From positions 4,856,297 to 4,920,296 of the forward strand of contig JAJHZJ010000061.1 of NCBI GenBank assembly GCA_023548195.1: a DNA stretch of 64,000 nucleotides, in the 5' to 3' direction. The position numbers and the translations under genes are program-made. The notes beneath the pieces were generated by a model. It saw only the letters and a list, made by a program, of their open reading frames with translations. It searched no databases and was not told the origin of the DNA. Below, in pieces: positions 55,736-64,000 of this stretch; positions within the stretch are counted from its first letter, which is position 1; each line of letters begins with the position of its first letter. The DNA comes from Bettongia penicillata ogilbyi (lineage: Eukaryota; Chordata; Mammalia; Diprotodontia; Potoroidae).

Positions 55736-56930
55736 AAGGATATCTTTCACATTGATTACCTCATTTGATGTTTACAGTGGTTTGAGTTAAGCCCTGGTAA
55801 TGACATGTGGCAAAACCCTGTAATTCCATCATTGTGAGTACCACTGATATAGATCACAGCCCTCCAGAATTTAGTGAATAGTCTTCAAGAATTACCGGGG
55901 TTGAAAAATTCAGCCTATCTCTAGCCAATCTAGTGAAGACCCTCTCCAAATTCATCTCTGCCCATCCAAGCTCCAGATGTACACTCCATCTCTGAACCTC
56001 TACCTGAAGCTGTTCCAGCTTGGGAGGACCTTCCAGAGCTTACCCTCAACTGCTATAGGCTTTGAGAACCCCTTGAAGGACAGGGAAGACAGTGATCTCT
56101 CAATGTATTGATACACTGAAGTTATTCAACTTATTCCTCCCATGACATTTGGATAAATCATTCAACCACCCCCAGTTCCCAGTTATAAAATGTGAGCAGA
56201 GATGTGTTATAATAATGCAGGTATTGTAAGGTATGTGTGTACATGCATACAGTGAACTGAAATATCAGACCCACAGGGCAGAGAAACATCTTAAACCTGA
56301 AAAAGGAAAATACTCTTCAAGTTTACTCAGGGGGAAAAAATGTCTCCCCAGTCGGTGAGTGCTTCAGCACACACCAGCACATATCAATAAAGTTTAGCAT
56401 AGTATGAGGGTGTAGCCTGGAACAAGACCAAAGGGGTGCCCATAATTAACTAGTCATGCAATATTAGCCTTGCCATACCAACTTTAGCATAGCTCTGAGA
56501 GTTCTGTGTACTTGACAAGCTGTAAGGCGAGCTATGTTTTCTTGAGGTCTCTATTTCTAGGTGAGAAGAAGATAAATTTTCTATCCCTAAAAATTCTAGG
56601 AGACTTGTCACTGTGGTCTAAAGAGCTAAAGAGAAAAAGAAAGGAAAAAATAATGTGTATTTAGTTGGCTCTTTCTATTGTATTCTAATAATTTAATATA
56701 TACTATAGTTTTCTATTCCTCACCTCTGCTACAGAAATGACACCCTGGTTTGTGTTTACCATTTTAGAGCCTTGGGATTAAATGAACAAGGCCTCCACTG
56801 CCTATAATCATTTCTCTCCAACATCAACATGAAAATTATTCTCCTGTTACCCAGTCCAATCAACTAAATCTCAGGACAGAAAGTTTTTTTATTCATCTTC
56901 CAAGTGCTAGGATAGTTGTCTGCCAGCACA
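55735..56930. other. unassigned sequence
   Basis: No gene is seen. 55,900-56,060 has a repeat-like look (CTGTTCCAGCTTGGGAGG) but no family is assigned. Confidence 0.35.
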
Positions 56931-57560
56931 AGTGAACTACTATCATGATTCGAAAACCCGCTAAAGACAAGCTTGTCAGGTCTGTGGCTATTTACAGTCA
57001 CAGAGAAGGATCTCTGATAACCACAGCTTTGGTTATCTCGCGAGGTGCAGGATCCATCTCAATTGTCATGTTGCCTTTGTTTGGGATGCCAAATTCTAAA
57101 AATACAGTCGAGTCTCCATGAGGGATAGCTTTTTGAGACCTTAGATAGCTTGTCAGTTTAGGAATTATCATTTCAGCCTTGAATTTAATATCAAAGGGAA
57201 AAGAGATCATTGACATTTAGCAAAAGGGAAGGCCCAGAATGGATTGTTTTTATTAAATGCTATTGACTTATATGCACCACTGTTTTTAACTTGGAACCCA
57301 GTTTGTTTTCATTTGTCCATTAGCTTTATGGGGTTGTCAGAATAGCTATTTCTTGTCCCTTTAATGGGGGAGGGAGGGAGAAGACATGAACTGCATCTCC
57401 TTGCTGACCTGGGGGGAAATCAAACCAGCTGTTTGGGTGCTGTCTTTGAGAACAACCAACCAATTAATTGGCTGAGAGTTGTTGTTTTCAAACATTTGCT
57501 TTGCTATTATGGAATCACAACCATAAAGTATTCATATATTCCTTGATAATGAACTAAATA
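56930..57560. promoter_or_regulatory. candidate conserved non-coding element
   Basis: It is repeat-free, of balanced composition, and contains rare CpGs (TCTCGCGAG at about 57,037). It also has a perfect 12-base palindrome CCAATTAATTGG at 57,460-57,471, which resembles a paired homeodomain site, and TTTGCTATTATGG nearby. A 72-codon minus frame (57,216-56,998) is open but shows no domain I recognise. The regulatory reading is inference from texture only. Confidence 0.25.
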
Positions 57561-57599
57561 TATCAGCTAACTCATACTGAGGGAAATATACTGAGGGAA

Positions 57600-57601
<2 letters not shown>

Positions 57602-57636
<35 letters not shown>
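57602..57636. repeat. (CA)n microsatellite
   Basis: About 17 CA units, preceded by a duplicated ATACTGAGGGAAAT (57,573-57,600). Confidence 0.97.
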
Positions 57637-57637
<1 letters not shown>

Positions 57638-57734
57638 CAAAGGATGGCCTCTCACAGAAATTCAGTTTCAAAGCAAGTTTTTTTAAGGTGTTTAAGGACC
57701 AATTTCACTACTAACTTATTCTTGATAGGATCAT

Positions 57735-57900
57735 GGAAAGAGTAGTGGATTTGATATCTGAAGATTTGGTATTGAGTCCTAGGTTACTGGCTGTGTGAAT
57801 GTGGGCAAGGTCTTCACCTTCCTGAGCCTCAGTTTCCTTCTCGGTAAAATGAAGATAATACTATTTCACATATTATGGTAATATTATGCATATGGTAATA
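57735..57900 (+). repeat. MIR SINE
   Basis: It shows AGAGTAGTGGATTTGATATC, TGAGCCTCAGTTTCCTTC and GTAAAATGAAGATAATAC. Confidence 0.8.
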
Positions 57901-57929
57901 TTAAGCATATGCTTAAGTAAATGAAGACC

Positions 57930-58085
57930 TTTCCCCATAACAATGCTGTGAAGTAGGTATTGTAAATATTATCATCCCCATTTTACAGATGAAGAGACTG
58001 AATTTCAGAGAAGTCAAGTGACAGTCATACAGCTAGCCAGTAATCAACAGAATCAGGACTTCAAGTCAAGTTTGCTTGTAAATCC
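57930..58085 (-). repeat. MIR-family CORE-SINE
   Basis: It shows CATTTTACAGATGAAGAGAC, GTCATACAGCTAGCCAG and AATCAGGACTTCAAGTC. Confidence 0.75.
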
Positions 58086-58765
58086 ATTTCACCTCCTCCA
58101 CAAGATTGTTTTGAGGAAAATGCTTTGTATATTGCAAAAGTCTGTACAAATGTAAGTTGCTATAATATCTGCCTACATGTAGTGTCTGATTAACAATCTT
58201 GACTGATTTTTCACTGAATTGAGCAGTTCACTTGCTATAATTGACCAAATCAACATTTGGTGTAATGCCAACATAGCCTTTAGTAACTAGTGCTTTCATA
58301 CTTTATGTCTCCTCTCTTCTAATAAGCCATGTTCACCAAAAGTGTGCCTGCCTGCTTCTAGCAGCCTTCATGCTTGTAGCAGCCTTCATGCTTCTAATTT
58401 CTTGCTTGTATTCTAGTCTAATGGGGATTGAGGAATCAATATTTCACAATATTATGAAAATTCTGTGTAAAATGAGTCAATGAATTCTCTGAAAATCGAG
58501 TGACCTGAGGGACCTTCCTGTGGAAATCAACTGCGGGAAATCTAGTGCACCAGGTTTGGGGCAGCTATTTTACTTGTTGAGAAGCTTTTTTAAAAAACTT
58601 ATTTCTAGATCCTCAACTGTATTTTGAATGATAAGAGATTGATAGAAGTATAACCTCAAGGTAAGTGAAATATTATTGTAATGACAGGTCTCAATACTTA
58701 GCCCTTTGCCAGTGACTCCCAAACATGTACCTCCACCAGCCTTGTCCTCCCCTTTCAGAGCTCTA
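58085..58765. other. unassigned sequence
   Basis: No gene is seen. It holds an 18-base tandem duplication (58,359-58,394). Confidence 0.4.
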
Positions 58766-58769
58766 GTTC

Positions 58770-59315
58770 TACCCTTCTTCCCATATACCATTTCCACCTA
58801 CAAGATCCCATTACCTTGAATTCAACATTTCTCATCTTCAGAGGTTTCCCACTGAATCCCTTATAGAATATAAACTTTTTGACATAGCATCTAAGGTCCA
58901 TGAACTGGTTACAGTCTACACTTCAATTTATCCTTAATTCCCATTGCTTCTCTCACTCTACTGTTTAGTCCCGCCGGCTGCAAGCTCTTCTCTGAACTCA
59001 ATGTTCCACCTCCCACTTTGGCGGCTTCACATTCAAGAAGCACTTATTTCCTTATTTCATCTTAATCTTCAACTTCACCTCTCAAAATCTTTTGCCTTCC
59101 TTCCACAGCTTAAATGACACCTCCTCCGTGAAGCCTTCTTTATATTTGTTAAGATATTTTCCCTCCTTTAATTGATTAATCTTAGAGTTATCATGCACGT
59201 GTGTCCCTCTAGAAGAATGTATTCTTTGAAAATTACAGACTATTTCTTTTTTGTCTACTTAGCCAATGCCTTTCATAATAATGGTCACCTAATAAATATT
59301 TGTAAATGTTAATAT
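58770..59315 (+). mobile_element. L2 LINE, 3' part
   Basis: It shows CATAGCATCTAAGGTCCATG, CTGCAAGCTCTTCTCTG, AATGACACCTCCTCCGTG, AAGCCTTCTTTATATTTG and an eroded tip AATGGTCACCTAATAAATAT. Confidence 0.8.
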
Positions 59316-59439
59316 ACAAAATTTTTCAATGTCATTATAAATCAATCTAGAATATACCTTTTATTCGTCAATATACCTAATCCTCCACTAGATTCTTCCT
59401 TTGAAAAAACATCTTATATGCATTCCTAACTTTCCATTC

Positions 59440-59700
59440 CTACACTGCCACTACCCTAGTTGAGACTTATTATATCACAGTTGTATAATACCTTTGTTCT
59501 CAGACCTTCACAAAAACTGTTCAGTCCTACTTTTATTCTTTGACTTAACCTTGTGGGGAGCCACATCCAACCACTCTCTCTGCCATCAGTCTCCACAATT
59601 CATTGTGCATATGGAAGCCAGATTAATATTCCTAAAGCTTAGCTTCTGATCATATGTCACTCCACTATTCAAAAACTTCAATGCCTTCAATCATCTCCAT
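59440..59700 (+). mobile_element. L2 LINE ORF2 fragment
   Basis: It shows CTACACTGCCACTACCCTAG, GATTAATATTCCTAAAGC and ATATGTCACTCCACTATTC. It lies downstream of the 3' end of the previous L2, so it is a separate insertion. Confidence 0.7.
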
Positions 59701-59709
59701 TTTCAAAAT

Positions 59710-59790
59710 TTCTATTTTGGAAGGAACCTCAGAGGTTCATCCAGTAGTTCAACTCATATCTGAAGAGGAAGACGCCACTAAGAAGTTTTT
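59710..59790 (-). mobile_element. CR1/L3 LINE 3' tip, small
   Basis: It shows TTTTGGAAGGAACCTCAGAG and CAACTCATATCTGAAGAGG, similar to the reverse-complement CR1/L3 tip at 28.68 kb. Confidence 0.5.
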
Positions 59791-60043
59791 GGCCAAGGGT
59801 TCTTTACCTCTCCTCCATGAACTTGTGTGTATTTTTAATATATAATTTGATAATGCTATTTCAACATAGTTGGTTGCCTTAGTAATCCTACGTATTTTTT
59901 ATGCATTTAAAAACATTATTCTAAAATGGTGTCCATAAGCTTCAGCAAATCACCAAAGGGGTTTATAACTGAAAAAAAGGCTTTAAGAAACCTTTTTAAC
60001 CTCTGTTTGAGGAAGTCTGGTGATTGGAACTCATCACCTTTCA

Positions 60044-60058
60044 AGATAGATAGATAGG

Positions 60059-60099
<41 letters not shown>

Positions 60100-60167
60100 G
60101 GATGGATGGATGGATGGATGGATGGATGGATGGATGGATGGATGGATGGATGGATAGATAGATAGAT

Positions 60168-60225
<58 letters not shown>

Positions 60226-60226
60226 C
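60044..60226. repeat. GATA/GGAT tetranucleotide array
   Basis: A GATA array whose middle (about 60,098-60,152) is GGAT, with one imperfect unit (GATGATAGATAG) at about 60,165. It produces the Tyr-Leu-Ser-Ile and His-Pro-Ser-Ile artefact frames on the minus strand. Confidence 0.97.
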
Positions 60227-60239
60227 AGAGAGAACTATT

Positions 60240-60780
60240 CTTTGGGATAGTTCTAATTGTTTTGAAACTTTTTGCTTCCACTGAATTGAAATCTTTCTCT
60301 CTGTTATTTCCACTCATTGATCCTGGTTCTACCTGGAGCCAAGCAAAACAAATCTGATCTCTCTTCTGCATGATTACCCTTTAAAGTATTCAAGACAATG
60401 ATCATGTTCCTCATCCCCCCACCCCATGTAAAGTGTTCTGTGTATTAAATATCTCCAGTTCCTTAAACTTATCTTAATATGGCTATATTTCTAGTCTTAT
60501 TATTGTCCTGGTTACCTTCCTCTGGATAAACTTCAGATTGTCAATATCCATTCTAAAATATAATATTTCAAACTGAACACAGCAGCCCAGATGTGGCTCG
60601 ACCATTATTGTGGAATCAAACTATTTATGCAGCATAAAGTCACAGAAGCTTTTTTTTTGCTTCAATGCCATATTGTTGATAGTCCTGTAAAACCCCTAAT
60701 TATTTTTCACTCAAATTGTTGTCTAGTCATGTCTTACTCATTCTATACTTGTGTAGTTGATATTTTTAGCCCCCAAGGAG
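60240..60780 (-). mobile_element. CR1/L3 LINE 3' region
   Basis: The plus strand gives the reverse complement of CR1/L3: AGTTCCTTAAACTTATCTTA, CCTGGTTACCTTCCTCTGGA, TCAGATTGTCAATATCC, AAACTGAACACAGCAGCCC and AGATGTGGCTCGACCATTA. It corresponds to 39.30-39.47 kb in the sense copy. Confidence 0.8.
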
Positions 60781-60824
60781 GATGTTATTTTATCCCTATT
60801 GAATTTTGTCTTATTAGTTTAGAT

Positions 60825-61430
60825 CAGAAGTTCCCAAGCTTCTTTGGCCTACCTCCCCCTTTTCAAAAAAAATTATCCCATTTCCCCCTGTAAATCTTCT
60901 TTCTTTAACCTTTTAATTTTTTTTAATTTGTGTCATTTCAAAAAATAGATAATTTTTTTAAATGATGCATCTTAAATTTAACAATTTGTTGCAAATTTGT
61001 GTTTTTTCCTGCTTTGAAATTTTGATGATGCAATATTATATCATGTAACCATATAGTACCATTTTGAAAACAAGTCATTACAGCTACATATTCCTGCCAG
61101 TGCATGCTGGACTTCTAGACAATGCACAACACACTGCTTGTAAACTTGCCAACACTTGCTTGTAAAGACCTGTTGGTGGGCTTGACCATTGATTGGTTAT
61201 AATTTGCATTTAGTGTGTTTATTTGGAAAATGTCATCACTACATCTTTAACTCTATTACACAACAGATGAAACAAGTACAAATGATTTTTCAAAATTCTC
61301 TTCTTTCCTTATACTTACATTGCCCCTTATTTTTATTCAATGCCCCCCAGTTGTACCTAGAATCATCCCCCTCCCCCGGATGGTTTTAGCGGCCCTTATG
61401 TGATGGTATTGCTTAGTTTGGGGACTTATG
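60825..61430. mobile_element. non-autonomous hAT (Charlie-like) DNA transposon
   Basis: It starts with CAGAAGTTCCCAAGCTTCTT then TGGCCTACCTCCCCC. It ends with AGCGGCCCTTATG and TTTGGGGACTTATG. The end is a diverged inverted copy of the start, and both resemble the hAT terminus that begins CAGTGGTTCCCAAAC. The interior has an AT-rich core and no transposase. At 606 bases it fits a non-autonomous Charlie derivative. An 8-base target duplication is not clear. Confidence 0.7.
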
Positions 61431-61539
61431 GAAACCAATAATATCAGCCTTTTGAGATCTTTCTGGCTCCCAATTATGCTATCCAACATGTTACCCACCC
61501 CTCCCAGGTCAAGGATTCAAATTTAATTCTAATTTAACT

Positions 61540-61690
61540 ACCACGTACAATATTCTCATCTACATAAAACATTAGTTCCTTAAGGACAAGGAAACATGTC
61601 TTATGTATATCTCTTGTTATTTTCCTTGGGATCTAGCATAGTAACAGAAAATTAGTGCCTTACTTCAATTAATATTGATTAATTAAATGA
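61540..61690 (+). mobile_element. L2 LINE 3' tip, weak
   Basis: AGTTCCTTAAGGACAAGGAA and TGGGATCTAGCATAGTAAC resemble the L2 3' end. The match is poor. Confidence 0.4.
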
Positions 61691-62015
61691 TTCTGTAATT
61701 GAGTGGAAGGAAAAGAATATTAGTTACATGATCATTAGGATACTATATAACAATAAAAAAGAGTTGCATAGTAAATTTAGTTCAATCTTATGGTTATTTC
61801 TGACAGATTTTTATCCCAATGAATTGGTGTTTTATTAGCATCATGAAAACATTTTTATTTCAATTATGGAAAAAGATCAGATAACCAAGGATCAGGTGGC
61901 CAACTGAAGCTGGGTACACAACTCATTACATTTGAATAAGAACATAGGTTTGTCACAGCCAAATAAATAATAGCTCATATCTATGATATGAGTTACAGAA
62001 TGCTTTCTTCGTAAC
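61690..62015. other. unassigned AT-rich sequence
   Basis: No gene or repeat is seen. Confidence 0.4.
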
Positions 62016-62017
62016 TA

Positions 62018-62175
62018 TCCTTATAGCATTATTTTCTCCCAGAAAAACTGAGGTTCACAGAGATTAAATAGCTAATCCTAATGCTAGGAGCAAAGCTTAG
62101 ATTTGAACCCTGGTCCCCAGACTTCAATTCAATGAAAGTTCTGCTATCCATAATACCATACTGCCTTATTATTTT
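62018..62175 (-). repeat. MIR SINE
   Basis: It shows AGAAAAACTGAGGTTCACAG, GATTTGAACCCTGGTCC and CCATAATACCATACTGCC. Confidence 0.85.
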
Positions 62176-62995
62176 CAGAATTCCATGTACTTGCCAAGAC
62201 CTTAGGGGGAATGAGAATAAGGAAGAAAGAAAGGAGTGTTAGTTACTCTTTCATGCAAGATAGATCAGTTCACTGGTATGGCACACATTCAAGCTGGTTA
62301 GCAGTTGGGCACACTCCTTTCCATACTCAGATTCCCTGGCCATAGTAATTTTGATTTCCCAGAGAATGGGCATAAAGACCCTGAAGAAACACCATTTCAA
62401 ATTGCTTTCCAGCTCTTCCCTACCTTGTAGGCCTACTGAGATTCTACAGCCTCCTTCATTTGCATGTTGGAGGAATAACAGTGCCTAGGACTCCAGCTAT
62501 CTCAGTAAGCTTATGGAGCCCAGAAAACCACATGGGTTCCTGCTCCCTACCCCATCCTGACCTATTCCACAGAAGTAAAATTAAGTTCAGATGAACATCA
62601 AGGGCGACCTTAAATGAGAAAATAATTTCTCAAAGAAGAGGAATGCATGGAAGAGACGTGGCAGTCTGACTTCCTTGCCTCAGTGAGGGAATACAAGGGT
62701 ACAGGATGTACACATTCGGGAGAAAAGAAGGAGAAGTTTATGAGCTAATTGTCTGCAAGGGCACCTCGGGTCATTTTCTGCACTAGCTGGTCAGAGCTAC
62801 CTCTTTGCCCTCAGCCTGCCTCCCTGGGCACTCTGACTACAAAGTGTGGACTCACTGCCAAGTGCCTGGTCATCCTGGTCACTGCAAACTGCAGTAATTT
62901 AGGGGGGATGGGCAAACACAAGTAGCTCATAGATGGGTCTGTGCCAGCCCAGATTTATACACAGCTTCCCTAATTCAGACTCCAAAGATCCCCTT
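62175..62995. other. unassigned sequence
   Basis: It is slightly GC-richer. No gene or nameable repeat is seen. Confidence 0.4.
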
Positions 62996-62997
62996 AG

Positions 62998-63158
62998 CAC
63001 TGGGAGAGAGTTTAGAACATACTGAGTTCAATCTCTTCATTCATTTTACAGATAAGGAAGCTGAGACCCATAGGGATTAGGTGACTTGCCTAAGATCCTA
63101 CATCTAGTAAATGGTTGAGCAGGTACTCGTTTGCTTTCTCTGTGCTGCCACTCATTCT
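62998..63158 (-). repeat. MIR SINE
   Basis: It shows CATTTTACAGATAAGGAAGC, TGACTTGCCTAAGATCC and CTGTGCTGCC at the head. Confidence 0.8.
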
Positions 63159-63485
63159 ATGTCTATATTTTTGTTTGTTTGGGCAGTATTTCCAAATTCT
63201 TCCTAGAATTGATTACCTGTATCTACATGAGTTCTGTAAGTTAACAGCTTAATGATAAAAGATTTGGTAAAAGAAACACAATTTGATTAGAAACTTGGAG
63301 TAGTCTTATATTTCATTTTATTTGCTTTGTCATTCACTACCTTTGCCAATAAAACCATTCTGAGGACAGACAAGGTTTATTGGCCAAATGAATCCATGGG
63401 ATAGTCTATCGCCAAAAAGGCTACTCATCAAAGGAAAGAAATTTCTATGCTTCAAATTTTTCTCAATAATTTAGAAAAGTAAGAC
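63158..63485. other. unassigned AT-rich sequence
   Basis: No gene or repeat is seen. Confidence 0.4.
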
Positions 63486-63487
63486 CA

Positions 63488-63670
63488 TGGAGGACAATGG
63501 AAAGATTGTTGCCTCTGGAGAATCTGGGTTAAAATCCAACTTCTGACACTTAATTCTGCGTGACCTTGGGCAAGTGATTAACTTTTCTGAGCCCCAATTT
63601 CCTCCTCTATAAAATGTTGAAACTGAACCAGAAAGCCTCTTTGATATCTTCAGGTTCTAGTTCTAGGTTT
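63488..63670 (+). repeat. MIR SINE, near full length
   Basis: It shows GTGACCTTGGGCAAGTGATT, CCCCAATTTCCTCCTC and a 3' variant with GAAACTGAACCAGAAAGCCT. Confidence 0.85.
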
Positions 63671-63689
63671 CTTTGTTTTATATGAACCA

Positions 63690-63870
63690 GAAAAGTTCTT
63701 TCAGTCTACCAGAATCCTACTTACCCTGTAGGACCAAGCTCAAGTTCAATGTCCTCTTTGAAATGCTACAAATTCCCATTTCACTTAATAGTCTATGCCC
63801 TACCATTTAGCACTACATTTTTATTAGGGTTTTATTTGTCTTATGTCTCATCTGTATCTTTGCATTAATA
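63690..63870 (+). mobile_element. L2 LINE fragment
   Basis: It shows GGACCAAGCTCAAGTTCAAT and TCCTCTTTGAAATGC, then a weak match through CTTATGTCTCATCTGTATC. Confidence 0.55.
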
Positions 63871-63874
63871 AGTC

Positions 63875-64000
63875 ACAAAGCGTTTTCCATACATAATCTC
63901 CATTTGAGCCTCACCATTTGGCTTTGGGAACAATGTCCTGCAGGTATTGTTCTCCCTCTTTTACAGATGAGGAAACTGAGTTAAAGATATCAAGTTGTAT
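63875..64000 (-). repeat. MIR-family CORE-SINE, cut by the window end
   Basis: It shows AAGCGTTTTCCATACATAAT, CTCCATTTGAGCCTCACC and TTTACAGATGAGGAAACTGA, running off the right edge. Confidence 0.85.

Noticed and set aside
59916..60371. 151- and 90-codon minus frames with Tyr-Leu-Ser-Ile and His-Pro-Ser-Ile repeats
   Set aside because: They are translations of the GATA/GGAT array with CR1 flank, not a protein.
1..64000. Endogenous retrovirus or LTR pairs
   Set aside because: I looked for long terminal direct repeats, primer-binding sites and gag/pol/env-like frames and saw none.
1..64000. CRISPR arrays, bacterial operons, tRNA or rRNA genes
   Set aside because: The composition and repeat families are mammalian. 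The only tRNA-like sequences are SINE heads, which lack a full cloverleaf.

Overview
The window looks like a piece of a marsupial nuclear genome that lies between genes or inside a very large intron. The evidence is the repeat content. There are many copies of a tRNA-headed CORE-SINE with a BovB-like tail (MAR1 type), several RTE-tailed SINEs, decayed RTE and CR1/L3 LINE copies, an L1 3' end of the marsupial kind, and dense old MIR and L2 relics. I cannot tell an American from an Australian marsupial by reading. I find no intact protein-coding gene, rRNA, tRNA, CRISPR array or operon-like structure. Nearly every long reading frame is either a transposon relic or a low-complexity artefact.

Layout. 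Positions 1-2035 hold an RTE LINE whose 5' end is inverted relative to its body. MIR SINEs and a CR1 fragment fill about 2.8-4.1 kb, and an L1 3' end covers 4.93-6.67 kb. From 7 to 12.85 kb there are SINEs and L2 ends, then a second RTE 3' end on the minus strand at 12.85-13.8 kb. From 15 to 30 kb there are MIR, MAR1, RTE-SINE and L2 copies, including the long RTE-SINE at 18.71-19.43 kb and a perfect (TC)40 tract at 27.2 kb. The 30.5-35 kb stretch holds L2, a Tigger (pogo) DNA transposon relic, a tiny mariner-like inverted-repeat element and nested SINEs. A long CR1/L3 LINE with a nested RTE-SINE lies at 37.5-39.83 kb, followed by a long L2. From 43 to 54 kb there are more SINE and L2 copies, a roughly 270-bp inverted repeat at 50.3/50.8 kb and a 227-bp GA tract. 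The last 10 kb carry L2 and CR1 relics, a GATA/GGAT array and a non-autonomous hAT element at 60.83-61.43 kb.

Two non-repeat places stand out. A 34-nt segment at 45,774-45,807 has a strong splice acceptor and donor and could be a small exon. A repeat-free stretch at about 56.9-57.56 kb has the texture of a conserved regulatory element, including a 12-bp homeodomain-like palindrome.

The most interesting mobile-element observations are the twin-priming-like 5' inversion of the RTE at 1-2035, and the finding that the RTE 5' leader contains the body of the RTE-tailed SINEs found elsewhere in the window. Family names come from recalled consensus sequences, not a search, and element ends are accurate to about 10-30 bases unless a duplication is given.
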